DNA from: Dyadobacter luticola
GTDB taxonomy: Bacteria > Bacteroidota > Bacteroidia > Cytophagales > Spirosomataceae
DNA: 64,000 nucleotides
NCBI RefSeq assembly: GCF_005860805.1
Contig: NZ_VCEJ01000004.1
Span: forward strand, 1,922,001-1,986,000
Reading direction: 5' to 3'
Shown here piece after piece: positions 26,801 through 33,493 of this stretch. The translations under genes and the position numbers were made by a program. The notes under the pieces are model-generated. The model was not told the DNA's origin and ran no database searches. It worked only from the letters and a program-made list of their open reading frames with translations. The first letter of the stretch is position 1. Every line of letters starts with the position of its first letter.

Positions 26801-26852
26801 TTGCCCCGGAGAAGGCAGAAATAAATAAGAGCTGATAAAATAGTTTTTTCAT
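23808..26852 (-). CDS. SusC/RagA-family TonB-dependent receptor
   Basis: A 1014-residue outer-membrane transporter. After the signal peptide (about residues 1-21) comes a CarboxypepD_reg-like domain (ASIRGKVKDGQGVGLPGVNV), the linker DEVVVVGYGTQKKRDVTGAV that marks the SusC family, the plug domain (LLQGRLAGVTVQQGGSAPG, VIRGTGTFGNDQPLYVIDG, IYGSRAANGVVLVTTKSG) and a 22-strand barrel ending in the strand VSIGIDLNF with terminal Phe. With the next gene (SusD) it forms the importer of the fucose locus, powered by TonB-ExbBD encoded elsewhere. The 68-base gap from the GH29 gene upstream shows no -7 box, so it is probably read through from the fuc promoter. Confidence 0.96.
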   Translation of the reverse strand: MKKLFYQLLFISAFSGATFAEGGTRLPATHAKTVASIRGKVKDGQGVGLPGVNVVVKGTQRGTVTNGEGDFTLETQPGDEILVFSFVGYKTVEETIGNRTEIAVELSHEDRALDEVVVVGYGTQKKRDVTGAVGSVKGSDVKSVIAADASALLQGRLAGVTVQQGGSAPGQAPAVVIRGTGTFGNDQPLYVIDGMIAASMSYINPNDIESMEVLKDASAAAIYGSRAANGVVLVTTKSGKAGDVKIALNVKGGIQAPSKKLKFLNARQYADWNNQAHDNDGLERAPANDAQFNPAIDTDWQSLELGTAPMTDYNLSLSGGSNSAKYFISGQYFDQKGIATDSWFKRYNLRANSQFTKGRFKFTESLSLSRSVNNPNTYVGRETGPLPTSAVYDPKNLGGYAGQDPAFAGVARTVSWYGLAHMDDNRYTTDQALGNIGLEYEIIDGLKYKLNVGLDYSVYRQYDFTPAFFMSNSQEAFQQQATLNDSYIQSFTTLVENTLTYNKSLGDHNFEVLVGYTSQNGQARSLGATAANFPSNDLRVINAAINRTVNTNGDLQEFVLQSALARINYNYKSKYLLTATIRRDGSSKFLYPHNTFATFPSFSLGWRVSEEAFFPKNAVVNDLKLRGSYGTLGSQNIGNYLTSPTFNLTSDYYFAGGAQPGIAVTQYVNPALKWESTKTSDIGFDLALLNNAVTISADYFDKTSSNVLASIPIPAYGGAGSTLTKNAASINNKGFELAATYARPAGKDFNYSITGTFSTVKNKVISLGDGVSPIIAGGFTQQSLQATRTDVGQPIGSFWGYQVLGIYQTKAEATEDGRTDATAGDFKFSKNPTWLGSPFPKFNYGLNFNANYKNFDFGLFFQGVNGNKIWNAKGRFQYILDYGSNKSPEVLNAWTPTNTDTDIPRATQLDPANNKRSSSFYIEDGSYLRLKNLTIGYTLPQSILSKAKISNARFYVSGQNLLTFTKYKGYDPEVGRNSNGGSNPNNIGSLLNNGVDQTAYPNARIVSIGIDLNF

Positions 26853-26920
26853 AGGTTAAGGATTAGTGTTGAGGTTTATGCGTAAAATCTTGAATGTTAA
26901 TACCTTGAAGTGTAAACAGA

Positions 26921-28663
26921 CTAATTTCCGGGCGGGAAAAGTTCAAATTCGTTGACGCCGAAATAGCCATGGTACTGATCGATCACCAGCCTGAATTTCT
27001 GCGCGGTCACCGGCGTAATGTCTTTTTGCCAATCGCCCATTTTCGTGTCCGCCGCCAAATCCTTCCAGCTGTTGCCGGCCAGGTATTGTACCTTGAATTT
27101 TTTGATCTCCGATTCACTGTATTTCGACTCGCCAAGCTTGATCCTGCCTACCGGTTGCGGCTTGCCGAGGTCCACTTCCAGCCAGCCGGTCGGTTGGTAG
27201 AGCGACATGATTTCATCGGAGAGGTAATGAATGTTTTTTCCATAAATCTGATGCACGTCAATGTCTTTCCTCCGCCCGATCTTCCAGCAGGTTTTCGGAT
27301 TATCGTCAAATGCCGCCGCCGGGTCGTGGTAAAACTGCCCGACAGAGCTGGACGCTGTGGCTTTTTTATTGTAGGCCAAAGAGTTTGTCGTGGAAAATGG
27401 CGCGATGGGAGAAAGTGCAGATAGCGGTTTGTCCATCGTCAGTACCGCGATGGTCGCGATGGAGTCGATCTTGTTTTCCGGGAAACTGATTTTCAGGTCT
27501 TTGCCACTTTGCGTCACATTGATTTTCGTCCCATCCATCAATGTGGCTCTCTTCACTTTGGCTGCAATCGCGGGAAGTGTGAGCTCGTTTTTGGCAGCAT
27601 TGAGCAAATGAATGTAAAGCTTGTCGCCTTTGAAAGAACTCACATAATCGGCAGCCGGCGTGTAGATCCCGCCTTTTGTATTGTATATCGCAGGCTCGTT
27701 CTTCTTGATCCAACTCCCCATTTCCCTCGCCCGCGCGGCGAAATCAGCCGGGAAAACGCCGGTGCTGTCGGGGCCAATGTTGAAAAGTAAATTGCCGTTT
27801 CCGCCCACGCAGCGCAGTAATGTGTGCACCGATTCTTTGAGGCTCCGTGGGTGGTCGCCGAATTTCCAGGCCCACTGGTGGCCCATATTCGTACAGGTTT
27901 CCCACGCGGTTTTTCCATAGCCAGCTACAAAACCTTCGGGCGTGGCATAATCCGCGTAGTTACCCACAAAGCCGTGCGATTCGTCCGGTGTGAAAGGTTC
28001 GAGGCGGTTGTTGATGATGATTTCAGGCTGTAATTTTCTCGCTAAGTCATACACTTTTTTCGGCTCGACAGGACTGGGCCAACCTTCAAAATCAATCCAT
28101 AACAAACCGATTTTACCATAATTGGTCAGCAGTTCGCCAACTTGTTTGAGCACCCTTTCTGCAAAAACCGGGTTCATTTTCGGGTCGCGGCAGTCGGGAT
28201 CTTTCCAGTCGGCAACCGAAAAATACCAGCAGATCGGCATGTTGGCTTCGTGCGCGGCCTCGGCAAGTTCCTTGCACACATCGCGCCCGAAAGGCGTGTT
28301 CATAATGTTGTAGTCTGTCGTTTTTGTTTCAAAAAGGCAGAAGCCGTCGTGGTGCTTGGCGGTGAGGACCATGTACTTCATGCCCGAAGCTTTGGCCAGG
28401 GCTACCCATTCTTTTGCATCGAATTTTTTAGGATTGAACCGCTTATAAAGCGCATCATATTTCGCGGCCCCATAATCCTTTCGCGACCAGCTGATTTCTT
28501 TCCCGATCAATGAAACCGGCCCCCAGTGAATGAATAAGCCCATTTTTGCATCCTGCCACCATTTGAGCCGCTCGGCTTGCGGTATCCCGGCGGATTTTTC
28601 TTTTTGGGAAAAACCATTGAAAAAGGCGCATAAAAGGAGTAAAACGAAGAAGAGCTTTTTCAT
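26921..28663 (-). CDS. Secreted GH29 alpha-L-fucosidase
   Basis: A 580-residue exported enzyme (signal peptide about 1-19). The GH29 TIM barrel shows MGLFIHWGPVSLIGKEISW, TAKHHDGFCLFETKTTDYNI, nucleophile Asp191 in GLLWIDFEGWPSP and the downstream block YADYATPEGF with TAWETCTNMGHQWAW, all typical of retaining fucosidases. A discoidin/F5-F8 type C domain follows at the C-terminus (KATASSSVGQFYHDPAAAF to the end), likely a sugar-binding module. It should release L-fucose from glycans in the periplasm or at the surface. It overlaps the FucP stop by four bases (ATGA), so it is translationally coupled to the transporter. Confidence 0.93.
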   Translation of the reverse strand: MKKLFFVLLLLCAFFNGFSQKEKSAGIPQAERLKWWQDAKMGLFIHWGPVSLIGKEISWSRKDYGAAKYDALYKRFNPKKFDAKEWVALAKASGMKYMVLTAKHHDGFCLFETKTTDYNIMNTPFGRDVCKELAEAAHEANMPICWYFSVADWKDPDCRDPKMNPVFAERVLKQVGELLTNYGKIGLLWIDFEGWPSPVEPKKVYDLARKLQPEIIINNRLEPFTPDESHGFVGNYADYATPEGFVAGYGKTAWETCTNMGHQWAWKFGDHPRSLKESVHTLLRCVGGNGNLLFNIGPDSTGVFPADFAARAREMGSWIKKNEPAIYNTKGGIYTPAADYVSSFKGDKLYIHLLNAAKNELTLPAIAAKVKRATLMDGTKINVTQSGKDLKISFPENKIDSIATIAVLTMDKPLSALSPIAPFSTTNSLAYNKKATASSSVGQFYHDPAAAFDDNPKTCWKIGRRKDIDVHQIYGKNIHYLSDEIMSLYQPTGWLEVDLGKPQPVGRIKLGESKYSESEIKKFKVQYLAGNSWKDLAADTKMGDWQKDITPVTAQKFRLVIDQYHGYFGVNEFELFPPGN

Positions 28664-29949
28664 AAAACAGAACTGTTAATGTTGATATTTTCTAAATCCA
28701 GGGCCGCCGGGCGAGTCAGGACCCGGTGCCCCGATCTCGCATAAAAAACCAGGTACGCATAGCAGATCAGGGGAACGAAAAATGCGGTTTTAATGCCAAA
28801 GCCGTCAGAAACCAGCCCCATCAGCGGCGGGATCACCGCACCGCCCACAATGCTCATAATGATCAGCGACGAGCCGGTTTTGGTATAATTCCCCAGGTCC
28901 TTGATGCTCAAAGTGAACAGGATCGGGTACATGACGGAGGTGAAAAATCCGATCAGCGAAATGCTGTAAATGGAAATATAGCCGGTTTGGGAAATAGAAA
29001 TGAAAAGCAGGATCATTGCCGATAATGCGCAGACCATCAGCATTTTGGCGGGATCAATGCTGCGCAGCCCGTAAGCCCCCGCCAGCCTGCCCACCAGCAC
29101 CAAGGCCATGTATAAAGTGATAAATAAAGCCGCATTTTGCTCGGTAAGTCCCGCAATCCCCGACGATTTGGCGTAGCGGATCATGAAGCTCACAATCCCA
29201 ACTTCCGCGCCGAGATAGCAAAATACGCCCAGCGCGCCGAGGACGGTATGCCGGAATTTAAAAACGGCTTTCAGGCTGCCCGACGACCCGCCATCTTCCT
29301 GAATTGTTGGTAATTTGATAAAATACAAAAGCAACCCGATCACGACAAAAAGCCCGCCCAGGCTCAGATAGGGTGTTTTTACCAGTTGCGCTTCCGCATT
29401 TAAGTAGTGATCCAGCTCAGCAGCATTAAAACCAGCCACCGTAGAAGGTGCCACCTCTGTGGCATGCAGCAAAAAGCGGCTGCCAATAAACGGCCCGATG
29501 GTCGCGCCGAGTGAGCCTACCGCCGAAGCCAGGCTTAGCCGGCTGGAAGCCCGATCAGGGTCGCCAAGAACGGATATATAAGGTGTTGCGGTCACTTCGA
29601 GAAAGGTAAAACCGGCCGCCATGATAAATAGCGCCGCCAGGAAAAGAGGATAAAACCGCGTATCGGCTGCGGGGAAAAACAGGAATGTGCCCAAGGCGGC
29701 CGTCAGCAAGCCGGTGACCATGCCTGCTTTGTAGCCATATTTACTGATGAATTGACCCACCGGCAAAGCCAGCAAAAAGTAACCGCCAAAAAATGCCGAT
29801 TGCACCAGGGAGGATTGAAAATCAGTCAATTGACAGGCTCTTTTCAAATGCGGAATAAGGATATCATTGATATTTCGGCTGAGGTTCCAGATGAACATCA
29901 GGCTCATAACCACCAGTAAAGGGACCACCACTGCCTTCCCGTTTTTCAT
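28660..29949 (-). CDS. fucP: L-fucose:H+ symporter, MFS family
   Basis: A 429-residue inner-membrane transporter with twelve predicted helices. It matches the FucP branch: FIWNLSRNINDILIPHLKRA with the acidic residue on helix 1, SSLVQSAFFGGYFLLALPVG, and the central LEVTATPYISVLGDPDRAS, which in FucP carries the substrate-site residues. It takes released L-fucose from periplasm to cytoplasm with a proton. ATG 29949 overlaps the mutarotase stop (ATGA); the longer frame to 30054 lies inside the mutarotase gene and is rejected. The gene symbol rests on family likeness and fucose-locus context. Confidence 0.88.
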   Translation of the reverse strand: MKNGKAVVVPLLVVMSLMFIWNLSRNINDILIPHLKRACQLTDFQSSLVQSAFFGGYFLLALPVGQFISKYGYKAGMVTGLLTAALGTFLFFPAADTRFYPLFLAALFIMAAGFTFLEVTATPYISVLGDPDRASSRLSLASAVGSLGATIGPFIGSRFLLHATEVAPSTVAGFNAAELDHYLNAEAQLVKTPYLSLGGLFVVIGLLLYFIKLPTIQEDGGSSGSLKAVFKFRHTVLGALGVFCYLGAEVGIVSFMIRYAKSSGIAGLTEQNAALFITLYMALVLVGRLAGAYGLRSIDPAKMLMVCALSAMILLFISISQTGYISIYSISLIGFFTSVMYPILFTLSIKDLGNYTKTGSSLIIMSIVGGAVIPPLMGLVSDGFGIKTAFFVPLICYAYLVFYARSGHRVLTRPAALDLENININSSVL

Positions 29950-30302
29950 TGCATGTGGTCGTTTAAGAGAAATACCGGCTCCATAGCCGCCCAATGTTCT
30001 CCCGCCCGGGCCTCGGGAAGCGTTTTTTGAAATTCGGCCATCAATGTTGCCCACTCGGTTTGCCGCGGCATCTGACCCATTTTCTGGAAAGCCTCAGTCA
30101 AATCCGTGTTTTCGTCGAAATCCACGATCATGAAAAGCCGCGAACCGATGCGGTAGATCTGCATGTCCAAAACGCCCGCCTCCCGGATCCCCGCAGGAAT
30201 CTCCGGCCACATGCCTTCCAGGCTGTGGTAATGCGCGTATTCCGAGATCAGGTTTGGCTCGTCCACCAGGTCCAGCGCCATGCAGGTTCTTTTCGTGCCC
30301 AT
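29946..30302 (-). CDS. L-rhamnose/L-fucose mutarotase, DUF718 (RhaM-like) family
   Basis: A 118-residue protein of the RhaM fold, a dimeric ferredoxin-like enzyme that interconverts the alpha and beta anomers of 6-deoxy sugars. Conserved features: the early YAHYHSLEGMWPEIPAGIRE, whose His and Trp line the active site, and IYRIGSRLFMIVDFDENTDL. In this locus the substrate is presumably L-fucose, so it would stand in for the unrelated FucU. ATG 30302 starts four bases after the SDR stop and is preferred over 30332, which would overlap the SDR gene by 26 bases. The stop overlaps fucP. Confidence 0.88.
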   Translation of the reverse strand: MGTKRTCMALDLVDEPNLISEYAHYHSLEGMWPEIPAGIREAGVLDMQIYRIGSRLFMIVDFDENTDLTEAFQKMGQMPRQTEWATLMAEFQKTLPEARAGEHWAAMEPVFLLNDHMQ

Positions 30303-30306
30303 CTTT

Positions 30307-31074
30307 TTATCTTTTATAACCCAGTTCGGCACCGCCGCCCACCGGCATGATGCAACCCGTCACAAACCGCGCAGCATCCGAGATCAGGAACACTGCCACA
30401 TCCGCAATCACATCACCCTCAGGACAATAGCCCAGCGCATGAATGTTGTGCAGGTACTGCTCAATCTCCGCCGTATTCGGCTGCTCAGCAGACCATTTTC
30501 TCAACATTGGCGTCCAGACACCCGCTGGACAAACTGCATTTACCCGGATCCCGAAAGGCGCATAATCCAGCGCCATCGCCTTTGTCAGCGCACTCATGCC
30601 GCCTTTCGTCGCCACGTACGCCGCATGGTTTTCCTGGCCGATTTCGCCCACCATGCTGCTGGTGTTGAGGATGCAGCCTTTGGTTTTTTTCAAATGTTCA
30701 ATACCGTATTTCGTCGTCCAGAAAACACTTTTGAGGTTGACAGAAAACACATTATCCCACTCTTCCTCAGAGGTTTGATCGAGTGGTTTGGAAGGGTTGG
30801 CAATACCTGCATTGTTGTGGATGACTTCGATTTTGCCAAATACCCCAACTGTTTTTTCAATCGCCTCTTTTACATCATTTTCCGAGGTAACATTTCCGGC
30901 AAAAGTGACCAGGCTGTCACCGCCAAATGTTGCTTCCAGGTCCTGCAAGGCATTTTCATCCCGATCCATCACCAGCACTTTCGCCCCGGCCCGGATGTAG
31001 GCGGCCGCGCAGGCTTTGCCGATGCCCGAAGCCCCGCCTGTGAGAAAAATGACCTTGCCCGCCAATGCACTCAT
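30307..31074 (-). CDS. SDR-family dehydrogenase, probable L-fucose or keto-deoxyfuconate dehydrogenase
   Basis: A 255-residue classical short-chain dehydrogenase: cofactor motif LTGGASGIGKA at residues 11-21, an acidic residue after the second strand (VLVMDRDE) that favours NAD, NNAG at 87-90, and catalytic Ser140, Tyr153 and Lys157 in YVATK. It lies between fuconate dehydratase and mutarotase. Two roles fit: oxidation of L-fucose to fuconolactone, the first step of the non-phosphorylating path, or oxidation of 2-keto-3-deoxy-L-fuconate after the dehydratase. The sequence cannot decide between them. ATG 31074 is preferred over 31110, which overlaps the dehydratase stop. Confidence 0.85.
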   Translation of the reverse strand: MSALAGKVIFLTGGASGIGKACAAAYIRAGAKVLVMDRDENALQDLEATFGGDSLVTFAGNVTSENDVKEAIEKTVGVFGKIEVIHNNAGIANPSKPLDQTSEEEWDNVFSVNLKSVFWTTKYGIEHLKKTKGCILNTSSMVGEIGQENHAAYVATKGGMSALTKAMALDYAPFGIRVNAVCPAGVWTPMLRKWSAEQPNTAEIEQYLHNIHALGYCPEGDVIADVAVFLISDAARFVTGCIMPVGGGAELGYKR

Positions 31075-31106
31075 ATTGTTATTTTCTTTTGTTAAAATCT
31101 TGTATT

Positions 31107-32333
31107 TCAATCTTTTAAATCGCTGCTGCTGCCGGGTATCTGCGGCACCTGGTAGTAAGCGTCCACGATTTCTGCCGGGTTTATAAAATGTTGTTTCAAA
31201 TGCGGAATGTGTTCCAGGAATAAATGTTCGTGGCCCATACCAATATGGTTGAACAAAACCAGATGCTGGTGTATCTGGCCCATATCGCCCACATGCGGCA
31301 CCACCGGGATACCCATCCTTTTCGAAAGCAGGCTGATCGTCAGAAATTCCGAAACGCCGCCTACCCGCACCGCATCCACCTGGCAGAAATCCATTGCCTT
31401 CGCCTGGAAGAAATTCTTGAAAATCACCTTGTTAGGAATGTGCTCGCCCGTCGCCACTTTGAGCGGCGCAATGTTTCTGGCAATCGTCTGGTGGCCGATC
31501 ACATCGTCGGGATGCGTCGGTTCTTCGATCCAGAAAGGATTGATTTCGCCCAGCTTTCTGCATATATCCAATGCTTCGGGCACATTCCATTTCTGATTGG
31601 CATCGACCATGATCGTCGCGTCGTCGCCGGCAGTTTTGCGGATCAGCCCGGCACGGCGGATATCGCGCATCGGGTCGTCGGAGCCCACTTTTAGTTTCAA
31701 TGCGGTGAAACCATTGTCCATCGCTTTTTTGGTGTTGGCCACAATTTTTTCGTCCGAAAAGTTGAACCAGCCCACCGAAGTATCGTATCCTTTATAGCCT
31801 GTCGCCAAAACGTCCTGCCGCAGCGCGCGGGTCTGCAAATTTTCCGTCAGTATTTCAATGGCCTGTTCCCTTGTCAGAACTTCTTCCAGGTAGCTGAGGT
31901 CCAGCGAGTTTACCAGTTCTTCCGGCGTCAGGTCCAGCAACAGTTTCCACAAAGGTACCTGCCGCGATTTCGCCCAAAGATCATAGCACGCATTCACGAT
32001 CGCGGCGAGGGCCAGGTGCACCACGCCTTTGTGCGGCCCCAGCCACCGGAACGAGGGTGAATCCACCATTTTGCGATAAACCGAGCCAAAATCCTGCATC
32101 AGATCTTCAATGTCCCGGCCGATCAGCGGCGCGGAAAGATATTCTATCGCCTTACAAACCAGGTCTGTGCCTACGCCGAGCGTAAAAGCAAGCCCGGTTC
32201 CCGTCAACGAAGTACCGGTTTTCAGGCAGCAAACCGCGTAGGCATATTGGGGTGTGGTATGGGTCGCGTCGGAGCCCACACCGTTTAAAAGGTCGAATCG
32301 TTTGTCTTTTATTTCGATGGAAGTGATCTGCAT
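31107..32333 (-). CDS. L-fuconate dehydratase, enolase superfamily
   Basis: A 408-residue enzyme of the mandelate racemase subgroup that converts L-fuconate to 2-keto-3-deoxy-L-fuconate. Catalytic features are all present: the Lys213-Leu-Lys215 pair in TALKLKVGSD, metal ligands Asp244 (IMVDANQKW), Glu270 (FWIEEPTHPDD) and Glu297 (VATGEHIPN), and the catalytic His347 in VVPHVGDMG. The N-terminal capping domain begins ITSIEIKDKRFDLLNGVGSD, typical of fuconate dehydratases and their human relative ENOSF1. It is the first gene of the minus-strand fucose locus, facing the AraC regulator across 261 bases. Confidence 0.92.
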   Translation of the reverse strand: MQITSIEIKDKRFDLLNGVGSDATHTTPQYAYAVCCLKTGTSLTGTGLAFTLGVGTDLVCKAIEYLSAPLIGRDIEDLMQDFGSVYRKMVDSPSFRWLGPHKGVVHLALAAIVNACYDLWAKSRQVPLWKLLLDLTPEELVNSLDLSYLEEVLTREQAIEILTENLQTRALRQDVLATGYKGYDTSVGWFNFSDEKIVANTKKAMDNGFTALKLKVGSDDPMRDIRRAGLIRKTAGDDATIMVDANQKWNVPEALDICRKLGEINPFWIEEPTHPDDVIGHQTIARNIAPLKVATGEHIPNKVIFKNFFQAKAMDFCQVDAVRVGGVSEFLTISLLSKRMGIPVVPHVGDMGQIHQHLVLFNHIGMGHEHLFLEHIPHLKQHFINPAEIVDAYYQVPQIPGSSSDLKD

Positions 32334-32594
32334 TCGTATATTTATGTCAATATGCTATTAGTGTTGAGAATGTTCCTTGTTTGCAAATGCCCCTGATCCT
32401 GTTTTGTTTTTAATCGAATTATAATCTGTATTTAAGTAAGTAAATGTGCTAATTCCGTCACTTTTGGGGGCAAAATTCAATGATATGCTTGTCTTGGATA
32501 GCCTTACTATTAAAGATATTGTACAAAATTATGGTCGGTAAATCCAGTAAGTTGATTTCAGGTTGATATTTTGTGATACTATGTTTGCATCTCC
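32334..32594. promoter_or_regulatory. Divergent control region of the fucose locus
   Basis: AT-rich space between the dehydratase (minus) and the AraC regulator (plus). For the regulator, TATGTTTG at 32580-32587 matches the TAnnTTTG -7 consensus and lies only seven bases before ATG 32595, so its message would be nearly leaderless. For the fuc operon, TAATTTTG on minus (32524-32531) also fits but is about 190 bases from the start. No clear -33 boxes or inverted repeats were found. The regulator most likely binds here. Confidence 0.4.
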
Positions 32595-33473
32595 ATGAAA
32601 CCTACCTACGCACTGCTGCCCGATTTCGCTGAAATGCGGAAACCGTTCCTCGTTAAGAAGATCGTGAGGCCGTCTTTTTCCAAGGATTTTCACTTCCATA
32701 CGGAGTGTCAGCTGGTGTATGTCCTGTCGGGTTCAGGCACGCGCATCATCGGCGATTCCATCGAGCATTTTGAGGAGGGCGACCTGACTTTTGTGGGGCC
32801 GAATGTGCCGCACGTGTGGTACAGCCAGTCAGATACTGAAATACATTTGAAGGAAGCGGTTTCGGTGGCGCTTTACATTAATCCGGATGCCGTGAGCCAG
32901 CATCTCGACGGGCTGATCGATACCAAGGAGCTGCGGCATTTTTTTAAGGAATCGGAGCGGGGGATCAGCATTTGCGGGGCGAAAAAAGCTTTGATCACAG
33001 ACATTCTGCTGCAAATGCCCGGCCAGAAAAACATTGCGCTGCTGGCTTCTTTCGCAGAAATATTACATCAGCTGCTCGACCCGCAGGACCTTGTATGGCT
33101 CAATGTGCCAAACCTGGTTTCGGTCTACGCCGGCCAGGCGCCGGGGCGCGTCCACAAGCTGATGCATTACATTCAGCAGAATTTCAAGGAAGAAATTACT
33201 TTGCAGCAGGCGGCGTCCGTGGCCGGCTTGCAGTTGCATTCATTTTGTCGTTTTTTCAAAACGCTCACCAACCGGACATTTTCCGATTTCCTCAATCAGG
33301 TACGTATCGGCTTTGCGGCCAGGCTTTTACAGCAGTCGGATTTGCCGGTGACGCAGATAGCACTGGAATGCGGGTACGCCAATATTTCCTATTTCAACCG
33401 CTGTTTTAAGAAGATCAATAAAATGTCGCCGAAAGATTACCGCGCTTTGAGTGCACCGAAAGTAGAAGCGTAG
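32595..33473 (+). CDS. AraC-family regulator with cupin sensor domain, probable fucose regulator
   Basis: A 292-residue regulator. The N-terminal cupin (residues 20-100) shows SFSKDFHFHTECQLVYVLSG and an acidic strand EHFEEGDLTFVGPNVPHVWY, a sugar-sensing barrel common in Bacteroidota carbohydrate loci. The C-terminal 100 residues contain both helix-turn-helix units: ITLQQAASVAGLQLHSFCRF and VTQIALECGYANISYFNRCF. It is transcribed away from the fuconate dehydratase gene and is the only regulator beside the nine-gene locus, so it probably activates it in response to L-fucose or a catabolic intermediate. The gene converges on the kinase-LanC gene with 20 bases between. Confidence 0.88.
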   Translation: MKPTYALLPDFAEMRKPFLVKKIVRPSFSKDFHFHTECQLVYVLSGSGTRIIGDSIEHFEEGDLTFVGPNVPHVWYSQSDTEIHLKEAVSVALYINPDAVSQHLDGLIDTKELRHFFKESERGISICGAKKALITDILLQMPGQKNIALLASFAEILHQLLDPQDLVWLNVPNLVSVYAGQAPGRVHKLMHYIQQNFKEEITLQQAASVAGLQLHSFCRFFKTLTNRTFSDFLNQVRIGFAARLLQQSDLPVTQIALECGYANISYFNRCFKKINKMSPKDYRALSAPKVEA

Positions 33474-33493
33474 GGTTTCCGGTAACATTTATA

